DNA from: Nageia nagi
Lineage: Eukaryota > Pinophyta
NCBI GenBank assembly: GCA_050084985.1
Contig: JBITNC010000001.1
Location: 4,650,001-4,714,000, forward strand
DNA length: 64,000 nt
Reading direction: 5' to 3'
The translations under genes were made by a program, and so were the position numbers. Of the stretch, positions 1 to 10,050 are shown piece after piece. Under the pieces are notes generated by a model. The model saw only the letters and a list, made by a program, of their open reading frames with translations. It ran no database searches and had not been told where the DNA came from. Position 1 is the stretch's first letter. Each line of letters opens with the position of its first letter.

Positions 1-2110
1 TTAGGGGCACTTAGATGGATAGGTTCATTACAAATATTATCATATGCCAACTTATTGAACCTTGATATATTCATTTATTTATTCATGAAATCCTCTAATT
101 CATTATCTATCCAACTACTCTGAGGATGTTTTTGGTATCTTCTATGATTGGTATTTCTTTTTGACTTTAGGTTTGAATTATAAGATTCATCATCAGAAAG
201 AAATCTTGATAACAATGATGAAGATGATAATGATGGAAGATTAGAAGGTAAATGATGCCCTTGCATTGGATTTATAAGGGTTGTAGATGGTTGTACTTTA
301 TTTTGTTGAGACTTCTCATGAAGTAACCAACTATCTCGAACTTCTTGTTTTACCTTATCAAAAATTTATCATTATTTGTCAAGCTCTTGCTTTTCTTTTT
401 CTTTGAATTCTATACTCTTTTATTTAAGTTTGGCTTCCTCTTATAACTTACTTTGAATGTCTTCACATCTTTTACTAAAGTTTATAGTTTCTTCATACTC
501 TCTCTCTATGTGTTTTCTCTTTGCCTCCAACTCCGCAAAGGAGGGTATCTCTCCTACCTTGAATTATTTAGCTAAAGCTTTTTTATGTTTTTTTCACGAT
601 GAGGTTTTCTCACAAGCGTAAGGATCATAGAAGAATTTGTTTCAGATCTTACATTGATGAGTTGTTTGCGAGGTTCTTACTAAATATAAGGCCATTCTAT
701 CAAAATCTTCCATACAAGACCTAGCCCTATGAAGTGTTTTTTGATAGGTGGGGTTAGTTATCCTAGCTTGTGAAGAGGGGCTTTGAGGTTGATAATCTAA
801 GCTCTCAAGAGGCAATTCTCTTTGTTGATTAGAGTAAGAGTTTTGATATCTCCATACTTGGTAATTAAGAGGTGATGATAATTACGCCCAAGCTTGACTC
901 TTTTGGTTTGCATAAGCTATTACATCATGCTTTTGCCTCATCTCTTCTTGTCTCATTTTGTTGACAAACTCATTGAAGGTTTTGTCATGTTGATCGTGAG
1001 AATAACATGCTTGTTGTTGTTTACGAGATTCCCTTTGCAAAATATTCTTAGCTTTTTCATCATAGAAAATATTCCTAAGTAATTTATTTGTTATAGGGCT
1101 ATCTTCTTTATCACATTCCCAATTTTTCATCAAGCTAGTTTGATATTTTGAAGGTATTTTTAGTGGGTTCGAACAACATTCATCCTCATAAAACTTTGTA
1201 TCATTATCATGATGTGTTGTTTCCCCACATGGATGTTCATTACTAAGCTCATGTGTGTTAGCTTTGGAAATTTTATTTTTATATTTTTCATTTCTTTGTG
1301 ATTGAAATTCTTGAGATTCAATAATACAATCTATGGATTTTTTAATTCTTATGTGAGGCTCTCCAATTTCTACCTGTGATGAGAGTGAACAAGTTTCATC
1401 CTTGAACTCAAGAATATCATGAGATTCATGGGAATCAATAGAAGGTCTTGTAACCTCTAGAAGGGGAGGAGAATGAAATTGCAATTCTGAGGAATGTTCT
1501 GAAAGGTCCTCAAGATTCATGTCAAGCTCCTCTTCTTTAATATCATATTCATCCCAAGGTTGGGGTGAAGACATCAAGGTATCTAACTCTAGGAGGTCAT
1601 ATGATTTAGCATAGGATGTTGCATCAAGGCCTTTGACATTATACTTGATTCATCCCTTAGCAAATTGGATTCATTAGGTTCGATAGTCTCAAAAGGGGAT
1701 GCACAACAAGATTTTAATTTGATGAGATGTATCAATGAGTTTTCAATCTTTATGATGGGCTCATTATTTTCAATGTCAAACTCATCCCATGATGAGGGTG
1801 AAGGAATGGAAGAACTATACTCTAGCTCTTCATGGGATCTAACAAGGCTTTCTGAGGATTGAAGAAGAGGTATAGTACATTATTCTATCTTTACTAAGTA
1901 TGCTAAAAGCTTTTCAATGTCGATATGAAAATCATTCTTCACGACCTTTGAAGTAGAATAAGTATCTAAGGTTGTCTTGGCAAGATGTGACCATAGTCTC
2001 TGTATTTTTGGTTTTACTTTGATAGGAAAAGGAACATAATTTAAAAGTGCAACCAAGACGAACCTTATAATGATAAAATTCAAAGGCCTTCTACTTGTTC
2101 TCAACAACTC
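1..2110 (-). pseudogene. Decayed acidic and coiled-coil ORF, unknown family
   Basis: I do not recognise this protein. Read on the minus strand, one frame is coherent from about 1580 to position 1 and another from about 2107 to 1600, with a frameshift near 1600. The upstream part is acidic and has short repeated motifs: PSPSSWDEFDIEN around 1790 and MSSPQPWDEYDIKEEELD around 1560-1577, each followed by a GEPHIRI- or NEPIIKIENS-like stretch. The middle (about 880-600) contains RARSCMEDFDRMALYLVRTS. Positions 540-350 are strongly charged and heptad-like (KRKHIEREYEETINFSKR, then EFKEKEKQELDK), suggesting a coiled coil. A Ser-rich tail (SNLPSLSSSSLLSRF) lies near 200-250, and the frame continues past the window edge through a TAA at 72-74. 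About nine in-frame stops are single transitions from sense codons. It lies downstream of a minus-strand Tat-like LTR (4058-4906), so a gag-like or extra ORF of that element is possible but unproven. Confidence 0.5.
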
Positions 2111-2114
2111 AAGA

Positions 2115-3125
2115 TTTGTATGGATCTAGAGTGACTGACACATGCCTATGTTTCTATTTGTTACAAAGGGGGTTCAAAGTAAAAAACTTAAATAAAATCA
2201 ACTTTTAACGTCTTTTAAACCTATTCCTTTGTATGACCTATTATATCATTCCATAAATGAACATGTCAATTGAGTATTTGAACATTTTTTTTAGGTTGTA
2301 TAATAAAATTGTCAAATTTGTTTTGGTTTGATAATTAAGTTCTAATTATAATATAGAATATTCCGAATTTTTATACTTTGTATTAATTTTATTTTAATAT
2401 TTTATATTTATGTTTTCATTTTAAATTTTTATATTTAATATCTTAATACTCTAATTTAATATTTTAATCCTAATATTTAATGTTATGATTTTTAATTTTA
2501 GATTAATTTTAATTTTATTTTAATTTATATTTAAATTTTATATTTTATATTTTTAATATTCTATATTTTTAATATTTATACTTTGTATTAATTTTAAATT
2601 TTATGTAATAGTTGTATGTTTTATTATTTAAATTTTGTATTTATATTAAATTTAATTTTTTATATTTTAACATATATACTTTATTGTATATTTACTCATT
2701 TATATTAATTTATTTTCTATTTATATTTACTATTTGTTTTTATTAATTTATATTTATTATTTGTATTTTAATATTTTAATAGTATCATCAATAAACATCA
2801 TTACAAATTCAATTCAATTCAATTTTCATAATATTTAATATTGACTTTGCAATTTATTATTTTAAATTTATATCTTATTTTATATTTTAATGTTTGATCT
2901 TTTATAAAAATTTTATATTGATGTTTTTAATATTTTAATTTTATATTATAATTTATATTTATATATTTAAATTCAATTTATTTATTATTATTATTATTAT
3001 TTAGAATATAAAACATTTAACATTGTAATGTCTAATCTTAAAATATTAAATTGAAAATCTAAGATTAAAAATTAGTTTCAAACATTTAAATTGAAATCTA
3101 AAATTAAAACTTTAAACTTTAAATT
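2115..3125. repeat. AT-rich low-complexity block
   Basis: About 1 kb consists almost entirely of A and T, built from degenerate TTTTAATATTT / ATTTTATATTTA words, with a short (TTA)n run near 2983-3001. No reading frame or TG...CA termini are visible. It separates the unknown minus-strand ORF from the PPR fragment. Confidence 0.8.
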
Positions 3126-3130
3126 AGGAA

Positions 3131-3651
3131 ATCAACAAATAACAGCGGTAGTCCAACTTGATCACTCCACCTCTAAACACACTGTGAACTGGGAGATTGG
3201 CAACAGTTTACATATACATCAAAGACTCATTAAAAGTAGATTTCTATTTCAATTGTCATGACTATGAGTGCGTCGATAGACATGTATACTAACCTGGAGA
3301 ACAAACCGAAGGCCTATCTATTGTTTGACAAGGTACATGATGCAGACACAGTTTTGTTATCTACAATGGTCGAAGGATATGTATTTCTTGGCTACAACAG
3401 GTAACTCTTAGATCTGACGGAGCACATGGTCAACCAACCTGGCTGCATAATCTTTGTATGTGTTTACTTGTAGGCAGTCACATAGGTCTATCTTGGTAAA
3501 CAAAATCTGCCCCTATGCTTGGATCGAGCTTCTTAAGGAAAGGGAAATGCAGCACAGAGATGCACTCTCATGGAATGCACAGATCATCGAATACAACCAA
3601 AATGGGCTTTCTAAAAGGGCTTTAGAGTCTTTTAAGCTGATGCAATTTTAG
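3131..3651 (+). pseudogene. PPR (PLS-type) gene fragment 1
   Basis: Pentatricopeptide-repeat proteins bind organellar RNA. This fragment keeps typical PLS-type blocks in three frames. Around 3264-3400 it reads SIDMYTNLENKPKAYLLFDK followed by DADTVLLSTMVEGYV, the usual 'alidMYxKxGxxxxAxxvFDxMxxxDxvxWxxMixgY' pattern. Around 3560-3648 it reads RDALSWNAQIIEYNQNGLS then KRALESFKLMQ, a canonical repeat start, and ends in a TAG. The first 85 bp (AVVQLDHSTS then a HQRLIKSRF-like segment) correspond to the end of the PPR fragment at 17950-18529, with small deletions. Stops between 3240 and 3290 and frame changes make it a pseudogene. It sits antisense and adjacent to the leader of a minus-strand LTR element, so it may be captured or simply neighbouring DNA. 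Confidence 0.8.
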
Positions 3652-3659
3652 GTGTAAAA

Positions 3660-4033
3660 TCAGGCTTTATTGTCTGGCTAGCCTTCTCCTAGAGTATTTT
3701 TAATTTTTCTAAAAGAAAGCAACTAAGTTTTTCTTAAAGAAAATTAAACAAAAAATAATTTTTTTTTATTTTATTATTATTTTCCTCAAACAAACAAAAT
3801 TGACAGGCTTTTGAGAATTCATGCAGAATCAAAAAATGGGAGATAGCCTACCTCATTCTGATTGCTCCTTTTCTACGTGTTTGAATCAGATCATCAAGAA
3901 GATCTTTCACCAACAAGATTGAACCTAAAATTCATACAAACAAATAATCAAACATAAGATAATATGCAAGATATGACCAAAAATTATCAAATTGGAAAGA
4001 TACAACCATCACCACATCTTGCAATTGCTAGGA
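3660..4033 (-). other. Untranslated leader of a minus-strand LTR element
   Basis: This lies immediately inside the primer-binding site and LTR at 4034-4906 and is read leftwards. No coding frame is seen. Its left limit is uncertain because the PPR fragment begins within 10 bp. Confidence 0.4.
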
Positions 4034-4057
4034 GGGGCCCTCCTTCTAGCGCCAGAA
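4034..4057 (-). other. Primer-binding site (tRNA PBS), minus strand
   Basis: The minus strand reads CTGGCGCTAGAAGGAGGG directly after the LTR terminus. A TGGCGC start two or three bases inside the LTR is the arrangement seen in Tat/Athila-type gypsy elements. The PBS overlaps a GGAGGG/CCCTCC inverted repeat (about 4031-4043). It fixes the element orientation: the 5' LTR is to the right and the body to the left. Confidence 0.6.
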
Positions 4058-4906
4058 TGTTGCAGTGAAAATAGAGCTAGAATGTAGAATAACATGAAAT
4101 ACAAATTATTCTTAAATCTTCACTGAACCTCAAATTATACAAAATAGATAAAAATGCTATAATTATGAATTGATATTGATTTTCAGCTCAAACTACAATT
4201 TTCCCTTGGAAGGGACTTTTACAAATGCCATTTGTCAAAATAAGAGTATTATATCTCTATTATTTTGATTTGCTTGCTTCTCTCCTTGATATGAACAACC
4301 TGTAAATCCTACACACATGCAAAAGATAATAACATCAAAGCATCTATGTATGACATGTATTGAATTGAAACTACCATAAAATAATAAAAGGTATGAGCTC
4401 ACAAGATTTTAGCAGCATTACCCTACTTCAAAAATGGGTCAAGATCCTCTCTAATTTGCTTTGTATTAGCTTGTATTTATAGATTTTGGGTGAGATGTTC
4501 AAAAGGATGGTAAGAGGAAGTGAATAGCCACCGTAGGTCGTAACTAACCCCCTATATTCACCTCATCTTGGAAAGTTGAATTGTTTCAACTTTCTCTCAC
4601 TATTTTGGCTTCTATTCGGCTGTTATAGAGTCACTGGTGACTGGAATACGGATGCCTATGATTGGCTCAAAATGTCGGCATTTGTTTTGGGTCATCGGTG
4701 ACTGGTTAACAATTTTATAACAATATTAAAATGATTGCCAAATAGTCGATTTATATCGAAAAGGGGTCATATGAGCACTCGTTTTGCATGTACTCAATGA
4801 GAGATATCTAATAATAGAGTTTTCAAGCTTGTTTGAGGCTTGTATAAAGAGTTATGATTATTCCAATGTTTACTAGTTAACAAGGGGACATTTTTAGGTG
4901 TCTACA
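4058..4906 (-). repeat. LTR of a Tat-like Ty3/gypsy element
   Basis: The block begins TGTTGCAG and ends GTGTCTACA (TG...CA, 849 bp). A TATTTATA box lies at 4474-4481, read as TATAAATA on the minus strand. A segment near 4300 (AATCCTACACACATGC) resembles the LTRs at 23783-24667 and 40733-41619 (AATCCTACACATATGC), and the terminal GTCTACA is the same, so it is a diverged relative. No second LTR of this copy is in the window. Confidence 0.65.
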
Positions 4907-5601
4907 CTATGACAAGGATAAAGTCCCATGACCTAGCTTAACAAAAATTGATAGAATATAATATAAAATTGCTAAAAACTTTTATAACAAAATCAATCTA
5001 TCCTTTGAGGTCTAACTACATAGGATCAATCATCCATCTAGATAATAGATAGGATTAGTTGTCTAGTCAAATAGGATTGGTCTGATACAAGTAAATCAGA
5101 AACTGATGAGGGTTGAGGGTTTGCAACTTTCAATTTGATTTTGAACACAAAAAATTTAGTACCCTGAAAAGTATAATAAAAATCAATATTTGATCATAAT
5201 AAAAAATATTAATCAAACAAGAAACACAAAATACCAAGATAGGGTTATAAAACCCCTAAAGTGCTCAAAGAATCAAATACAAAATGAGGTCACATTGTGA
5301 TTGTCATTTTGTAAGTATTTAAATCATACATAATCAAAAATTATGGTGTAAATCCATAACAAAACCTCAAAGTCTATATTACTTATTAAGATTTTTGTTA
5401 GTGTTTATCTTGTGCTAAAATGATAAATATGAGGATAAAAGAGAGATTGCTCTTGATATATTTTATTCTTGTATATCTATTTAACACCTACAAAATAAAT
5501 TTTATTAGAGGAAGCCTCTAACCCCAAGTCTTAAAACAACTTGAAACTACTTAAAGTAGGGATAAACCCTAGCTAAAGATAATAGTAGGTATCCTTGTCC
5601 A
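4907..5601. other. Non-coding flank of copia element A
   Basis: No supported gene is present. The last five bases (5597-5601, GTCCA) are the left target-site copy of copia A. The sequence should continue at 14271 if copia A is removed. It may be part of an older, unrecognised repeat. Confidence 0.5.
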
Positions 5602-6102
5602 TGTTGGAATGTATAATGCATTATTGTAAAGGTTTTGTAATAATCTTCTATGTAAGTTCACTAATACTTAAGGGTATCATTTGATACCTTAATTATTTAA
5701 GTGAATATGATAATGTAACTTGTCCTACACTCCATGTCATGAGTATGACCCTTGGGTAAAAGGGAGTTGCACATCATGTCTTTGTACATTGGATAAAAGG
5801 GTGGTCCAAAGAGAGATTTTGGCCTATAAATAGAAGGCTTCCTTTTTTTAATCACATACCAATTTGTGGAGTAATGTTATGCTATAGGATAGTGTTTAGG
5901 AGAAAAGATTAGGAGGATTGTAAGAGTTCATATTGGTGAATGAAGTGAGATCTAGTTAGTGGATGAACTCCTAATTGGAGGAACCCCTTACATCTTGAGT
6001 TATCTTTGTGAGATTGATTTTTGAGTTATTTAGATGTAATTTGTGAGCTTACATGTGATCTTGGGAGTTTAGAGTTGTTTAGTTTATAGTTCAACTCTCT
6101 CA
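5602..6102 (+). repeat. 5' LTR of copia A
   Basis: It starts TGTTGGAATG and ends CTCTCA. A TATAAATA box is at 5825-5832, in the context CCTATAAATAGAAGG shared with other LTRs of the family, and marks the probable promoter. Confidence 0.9.
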
Positions 6103-6104
6103 TT

Positions 6105-6116
6105 TGGTATCAAAAC
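6105..6116 (+). other. Primer-binding site of copia A
   Basis: TGGTATCAAAAC follows the LTR after two bases. It differs by two positions from the initiator-Met tRNA-complementary TGGTATCAGAGC usual in plant copia elements. Confidence 0.85.
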
Positions 6117-9100
6117 TTAGTGTGGAAGCTCTTCTTCAACATCTTGGTGATCATATTCAACTTAGAGATTCCTCTTTCCTCATTTTACACTCCATTGGTG
6201 AGGTAAAACAAAGAGAAGGTATAAATTTCCTCCTCCTTAGTTATTTGATGGATTATTGTACTAACATATTCATTGCTATGTGTTAGCCCTTTTTTTCTTT
6301 AGAAAAATATGGTTAACAAAAGTTGCATTTTTTTTACTAACCCTCTATGTTACTTACAAGTTACAATTACTACATTTTTTTTTTAAAAAGGGGGGTTAGC
6401 ATATAAAAATTTTAATATTTTTCTTCTTCCATATAATACCTTTTACATATTATTGCTATATTATTACTAACACTATTTTGTTAGATGTAATTTTTAAAAT
6501 AGCAATAGTATGTTATAATTAAATTTGCATTTTGGCAAATACTTTCCTATTACACAAATTATAGTGTAAAATATGATGAAATTATTTTTCTTTGTCTACT
6601 ACATTTGTTTTACAATGTTTGTATTTCAATTAAAAAAGGGGGAAGGGCAATAAAAACATAGATATTGATATATAATTTTTATTCAACATAAACCTATGTA
6701 TATAAAGATTTACTCTATGAATTTGTTTTTTCAATATTCAAAAATTTATATTGCTAAAAACCCATCAAGCATTTTTTTTTAAATAATAAAAAATCTTTGG
6801 GGAGGTGTTTGATGGTCTATGACCAACCAATAAGCAGAAGCCAATGCCACTACCCCCTTCTCTTATGTGCATTTTTTTTCTCCTTTTTGTGTGCTCTATG
6901 CTCACCCTTTTGTTTCTCTCTTGCTTGAATCCTTCCCATCATAGCACATGTCTTTGCCCTCACTAGTTGTGGGTAATCTATTTACCACCATCACTTCTAC
7001 CCTCTACCTCCCTCTTCTCCACTTTGCTCTCTCTCATGGCTCTCCTCCACCCAACAGTTGCCCCTTCTTGCCATTCTAGAAGTGCGGCATAGCCAAGATG
7101 CTTCTCCAATCTCCTTCTCCTCCACCAATTCACCTCCTATAGCTCTCTCTATTTCTCCTCCTCCACGCACTTAGCCACCCACTCTGTTTATCTAGTTTTT
7201 TAATTTTTTTGTTCTTACTCAAAACCTAGATAAAATCTTAAATGTTTGCCAAATTTTTTTAGCTTCATTTAATGAATTCCTTGAGTGGCATGGATTATGT
7301 TTATTGTTTGCTTTCAATACTTTGTAAGAATTTCCTTTTTACTTGTTTTACAAGTTTAATATTACTTGCAAAATTTCAAAAGTGTAGATGGTGTATTTAG
7401 TTTTTTTGCAAGCCATTTAGAAGAAAAGGTATACTACTTTGGTAGGCATTTAATTTTTTTCTTTGCTTGCAACCACTTCCTTTTATTAAATGCACTTATA
7501 TTTCAATTTTAAAGCATTTTTATGATTATATTATTTTAGAGTAAGTAAATACATCATTACTCTTAAATGCTATTTTTTAGAAAAGTGTGGAAAATAAAGT
7601 TAATTCTTTAAGAGTATATTTTTTTTGCCTTAAATAATTCTAATTATGAAAATTTACTTAGGCAAATGATACATATTAGTGTAAAATTAACACTTTAAGG
7701 AATTTTGTTTACCTAAGTATTTTTTGATGATTTCATGTTTTTTAAGAGGGAAACTTATGCTATTTTTTTAAGTAAACAAGGGGGAAATTTTTTACTTAAA
7801 ATGAATACTTAGAAGAATTTTTTTATCATACAAGTTATAGGGATAAAACCTTAAGTAAAAAGAGGGGAATTTGTATGATTATTTTTTAATTAAATTTTAA
7901 CAAATGATGCATGCTTAGGAATTAAATTTTTAAGTTAATTATGCATGATTAAGACTTAAAATTTTTAAGTTAATGATGCATGATTAGGAATTAAATTTTT
8001 TAAGTTAATGGTGCATGCTTAGGTCTTAAATTTTTACATTAACGATGCATGTTTAGTTAATAATGCATGCTTATTACTTAAAGTCAAAATGTTGTATGCT
8101 CCTTATATTTTCTAAAAATGATGCATACCTACTTCATTTTTTAAGAGATGGGATTAATGAATGCCATTTTTTGCAAGGTAACTAAATTGATGCTTATGCC
8201 TAGGTATTATCCTTTATGCAAAGTTAACTTATGGAAATTATGAAATTAATGCATGCTTATACTTAAGTATTTATCATTTTTGCAAAGTTAACTTGTACAA
8301 TTTTTGGACCTATGTAAAGATGTCCTTTAAGGCTTGGTAAACAAAACCCATTGGACACTTAGTTTTCAAATTTTGAATGGATGTTGTTTTTACTTATGCT
8401 CTTTTACTTCATGTTTCACATTTTGATTTATTTTCTTATGCAAACAAAAATGCAAAAATTGAAATGAGAAACCCCCTAAATTGAACACATTCACATATAC
8501 ATTTTGCAACATGACTTTTTTAGGGAGCCATAAGGTGAGGATAGGTAAAATGGAGCCTTTAAGTTTGATGATACAAATTATGAAAAGTTTGTCCTTATTA
8601 ATTGCCCCTAAGTCCTCTATTAGTCTAGATATAACTCCACTAGGTGGATAGGTATGTTTGTAGTGATACCACATGTTCACACATCTATTTAGAGATTATG
8701 CTGATAACCTAGGAGAACAACTTGAAACCTAATCAAGATTAATAATTTGGTCAATCCAATAAACATCATAACCTTGGAAAATAGTAGGTACTTCTCCTTG
8801 TGAGAAAGTATAATACTAACCAAGGTGAACTGGTTGAGGATTGGTAATACTTGGGCTCCTCTTATGCAGGCATCTGAGTCAAAGCCTAATTTTAGATAAA
8901 AAAAAATAAGCTTCAACAATATCATTCTACATGTATAGTTCTTGGTGATGACCAAAATATTGGGTACATGGGATGTATATTTGAGTTGTAAAACTTTGTA
9001 CTTGTGAACTAAATCAAGCATGTATTTAGTGTTAAATTTAGTATGTATTATTTACTTGGTTAAAATTTAATAGATAATGTTGTTTATTGAACCATATGCT
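6117..9100 (+). other. Long untranslated leader of copia A
   Basis: About 3 kb lies between the PBS and gag. It has poly-T and AAAAAGGGG-type tracts (6370-6660), a C/T-rich stretch (6840-7200) and the TGCATGC-type array (7907-8070). The part nearest gag (about 8330-9000) is conserved in copia B (44200-44830) and, in reverse, in fragment C (about 18840-19400). No credible ORF is present. Confidence 0.7.
7907..8070 (+). repeat. Tandem ~35-bp repeats with TGCATG core
   Basis: Units start at 7907, 7941, 7976, 8011 and 8045, with a short unit at 8063. Each opens with (A/G)TGCATG and continues with TTAGGAATTAAATTT-like and TTAAGTTAAT-like sequence. Further TGCATG-type copies lie at about 8100-8260. 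Confidence 0.8.
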
Positions 9101-10050
9101 TATGAGAGACTCTTTTTTATCCAAACACATTCTTGATGATTCCAAATTTGGGATTTGGAAACCTTAGATGAGAGCTGAGTTGCAAGAAAGGAAGCTTGGC
9201 AAATAGTGAATAAGAAGCTTGTACCTCCTATAGATAAGAAGGCACTAAAAACTTACAACACAAAGAATGAGTTAGCAACCTCTATGATCTTTTGTGCAAT
9301 TTTAGATGATTTACTCTTGATGATTTCTTCTTCAACCTTGACAAAAGAAGCTCAGGACAAGCTTAAGAAAATCTACCTTGGTTCAAATTTTTCAATAAGG
9401 GTTACTATCCTCCAAAAGTTGCTTCAATTTCGTCAAGGGGAAGATAAAAATATGGTATCTACTTGAACAAAATCATTAACCTTAGGACCCAACTTGTTTC
9501 TTATGGGTGCAATTGGATAAATGATGAGTTCATGGTCTTCATCATTCTTTACAACATTTATTCAAACTTTGGTAACTTTGTAATGGTAATGGAAACAAGA
9601 CTTGATGATGAAGAATAATTATTCTCCCTTGAGAACCTTTCTAGGCTCTTTTTGAAGCATGAGAAAACCCTTAATAAAATGATGTTGATGTCTTCTCCTA
9701 AGGATAACAATGTTGGTCTTGGAGCAACCAAAACACTTTTTAAGAAGAAGTTCAACCATCAAAATAAATCTTATCCTTCTTCCTCCAAAAAGTTTGAGAA
9801 AAAAAGAAATGTTAACAATAATGGCAACAACAAGAATAATAATAGCAGCAAGAACAACAACAACAACAACCACTTCAAGTAAAGAGATGGAAAAGGCAAA
9901 GCAAATAATCTAAATCTTAAGGCAAATTTTCATGGTATTTGTAACTATTGTGGCATTGAAGATCACAAAGAAGTTGATTGCTACAAAAAGAAAAGAGAGG
10001 AAAAGAACAAAGGTAATGGAAATATAAATAACTTCAAAGGAAAGAAAAAT
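9100..10050 (+). pseudogene. copia A gag (capsid/nucleocapsid), broken
   Basis: Gag packages element RNA into virus-like particles. The N-terminus reads DDSKFGIWKP-stop-MRAEL near 9135-9175. A one-base loss near 9195 shifts it to the frame starting IVNKKLVPPIDKK, which runs to a stop at 9466. The middle (9470-9650) has frame changes. From 9652 one frame continues through an Asn-rich linker (9810-9880) to a CCHC zinc knuckle, CNYCGIEDHKEVDC, at 9940-9981. All four zinc ligands are present (CX2CX4HX4C). The TAA at 9880 is a C-to-T change from CAA. The same layout is seen in elements B and D. Confidence 0.85.

Noticed and set aside
9619-9873. Antisense frame rich in Val/Ile opposite copia A gag
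   Set aside because: It is the mirror of the Asn-rich gag linker; the sense frame carries the CCHC knuckle and family homology.
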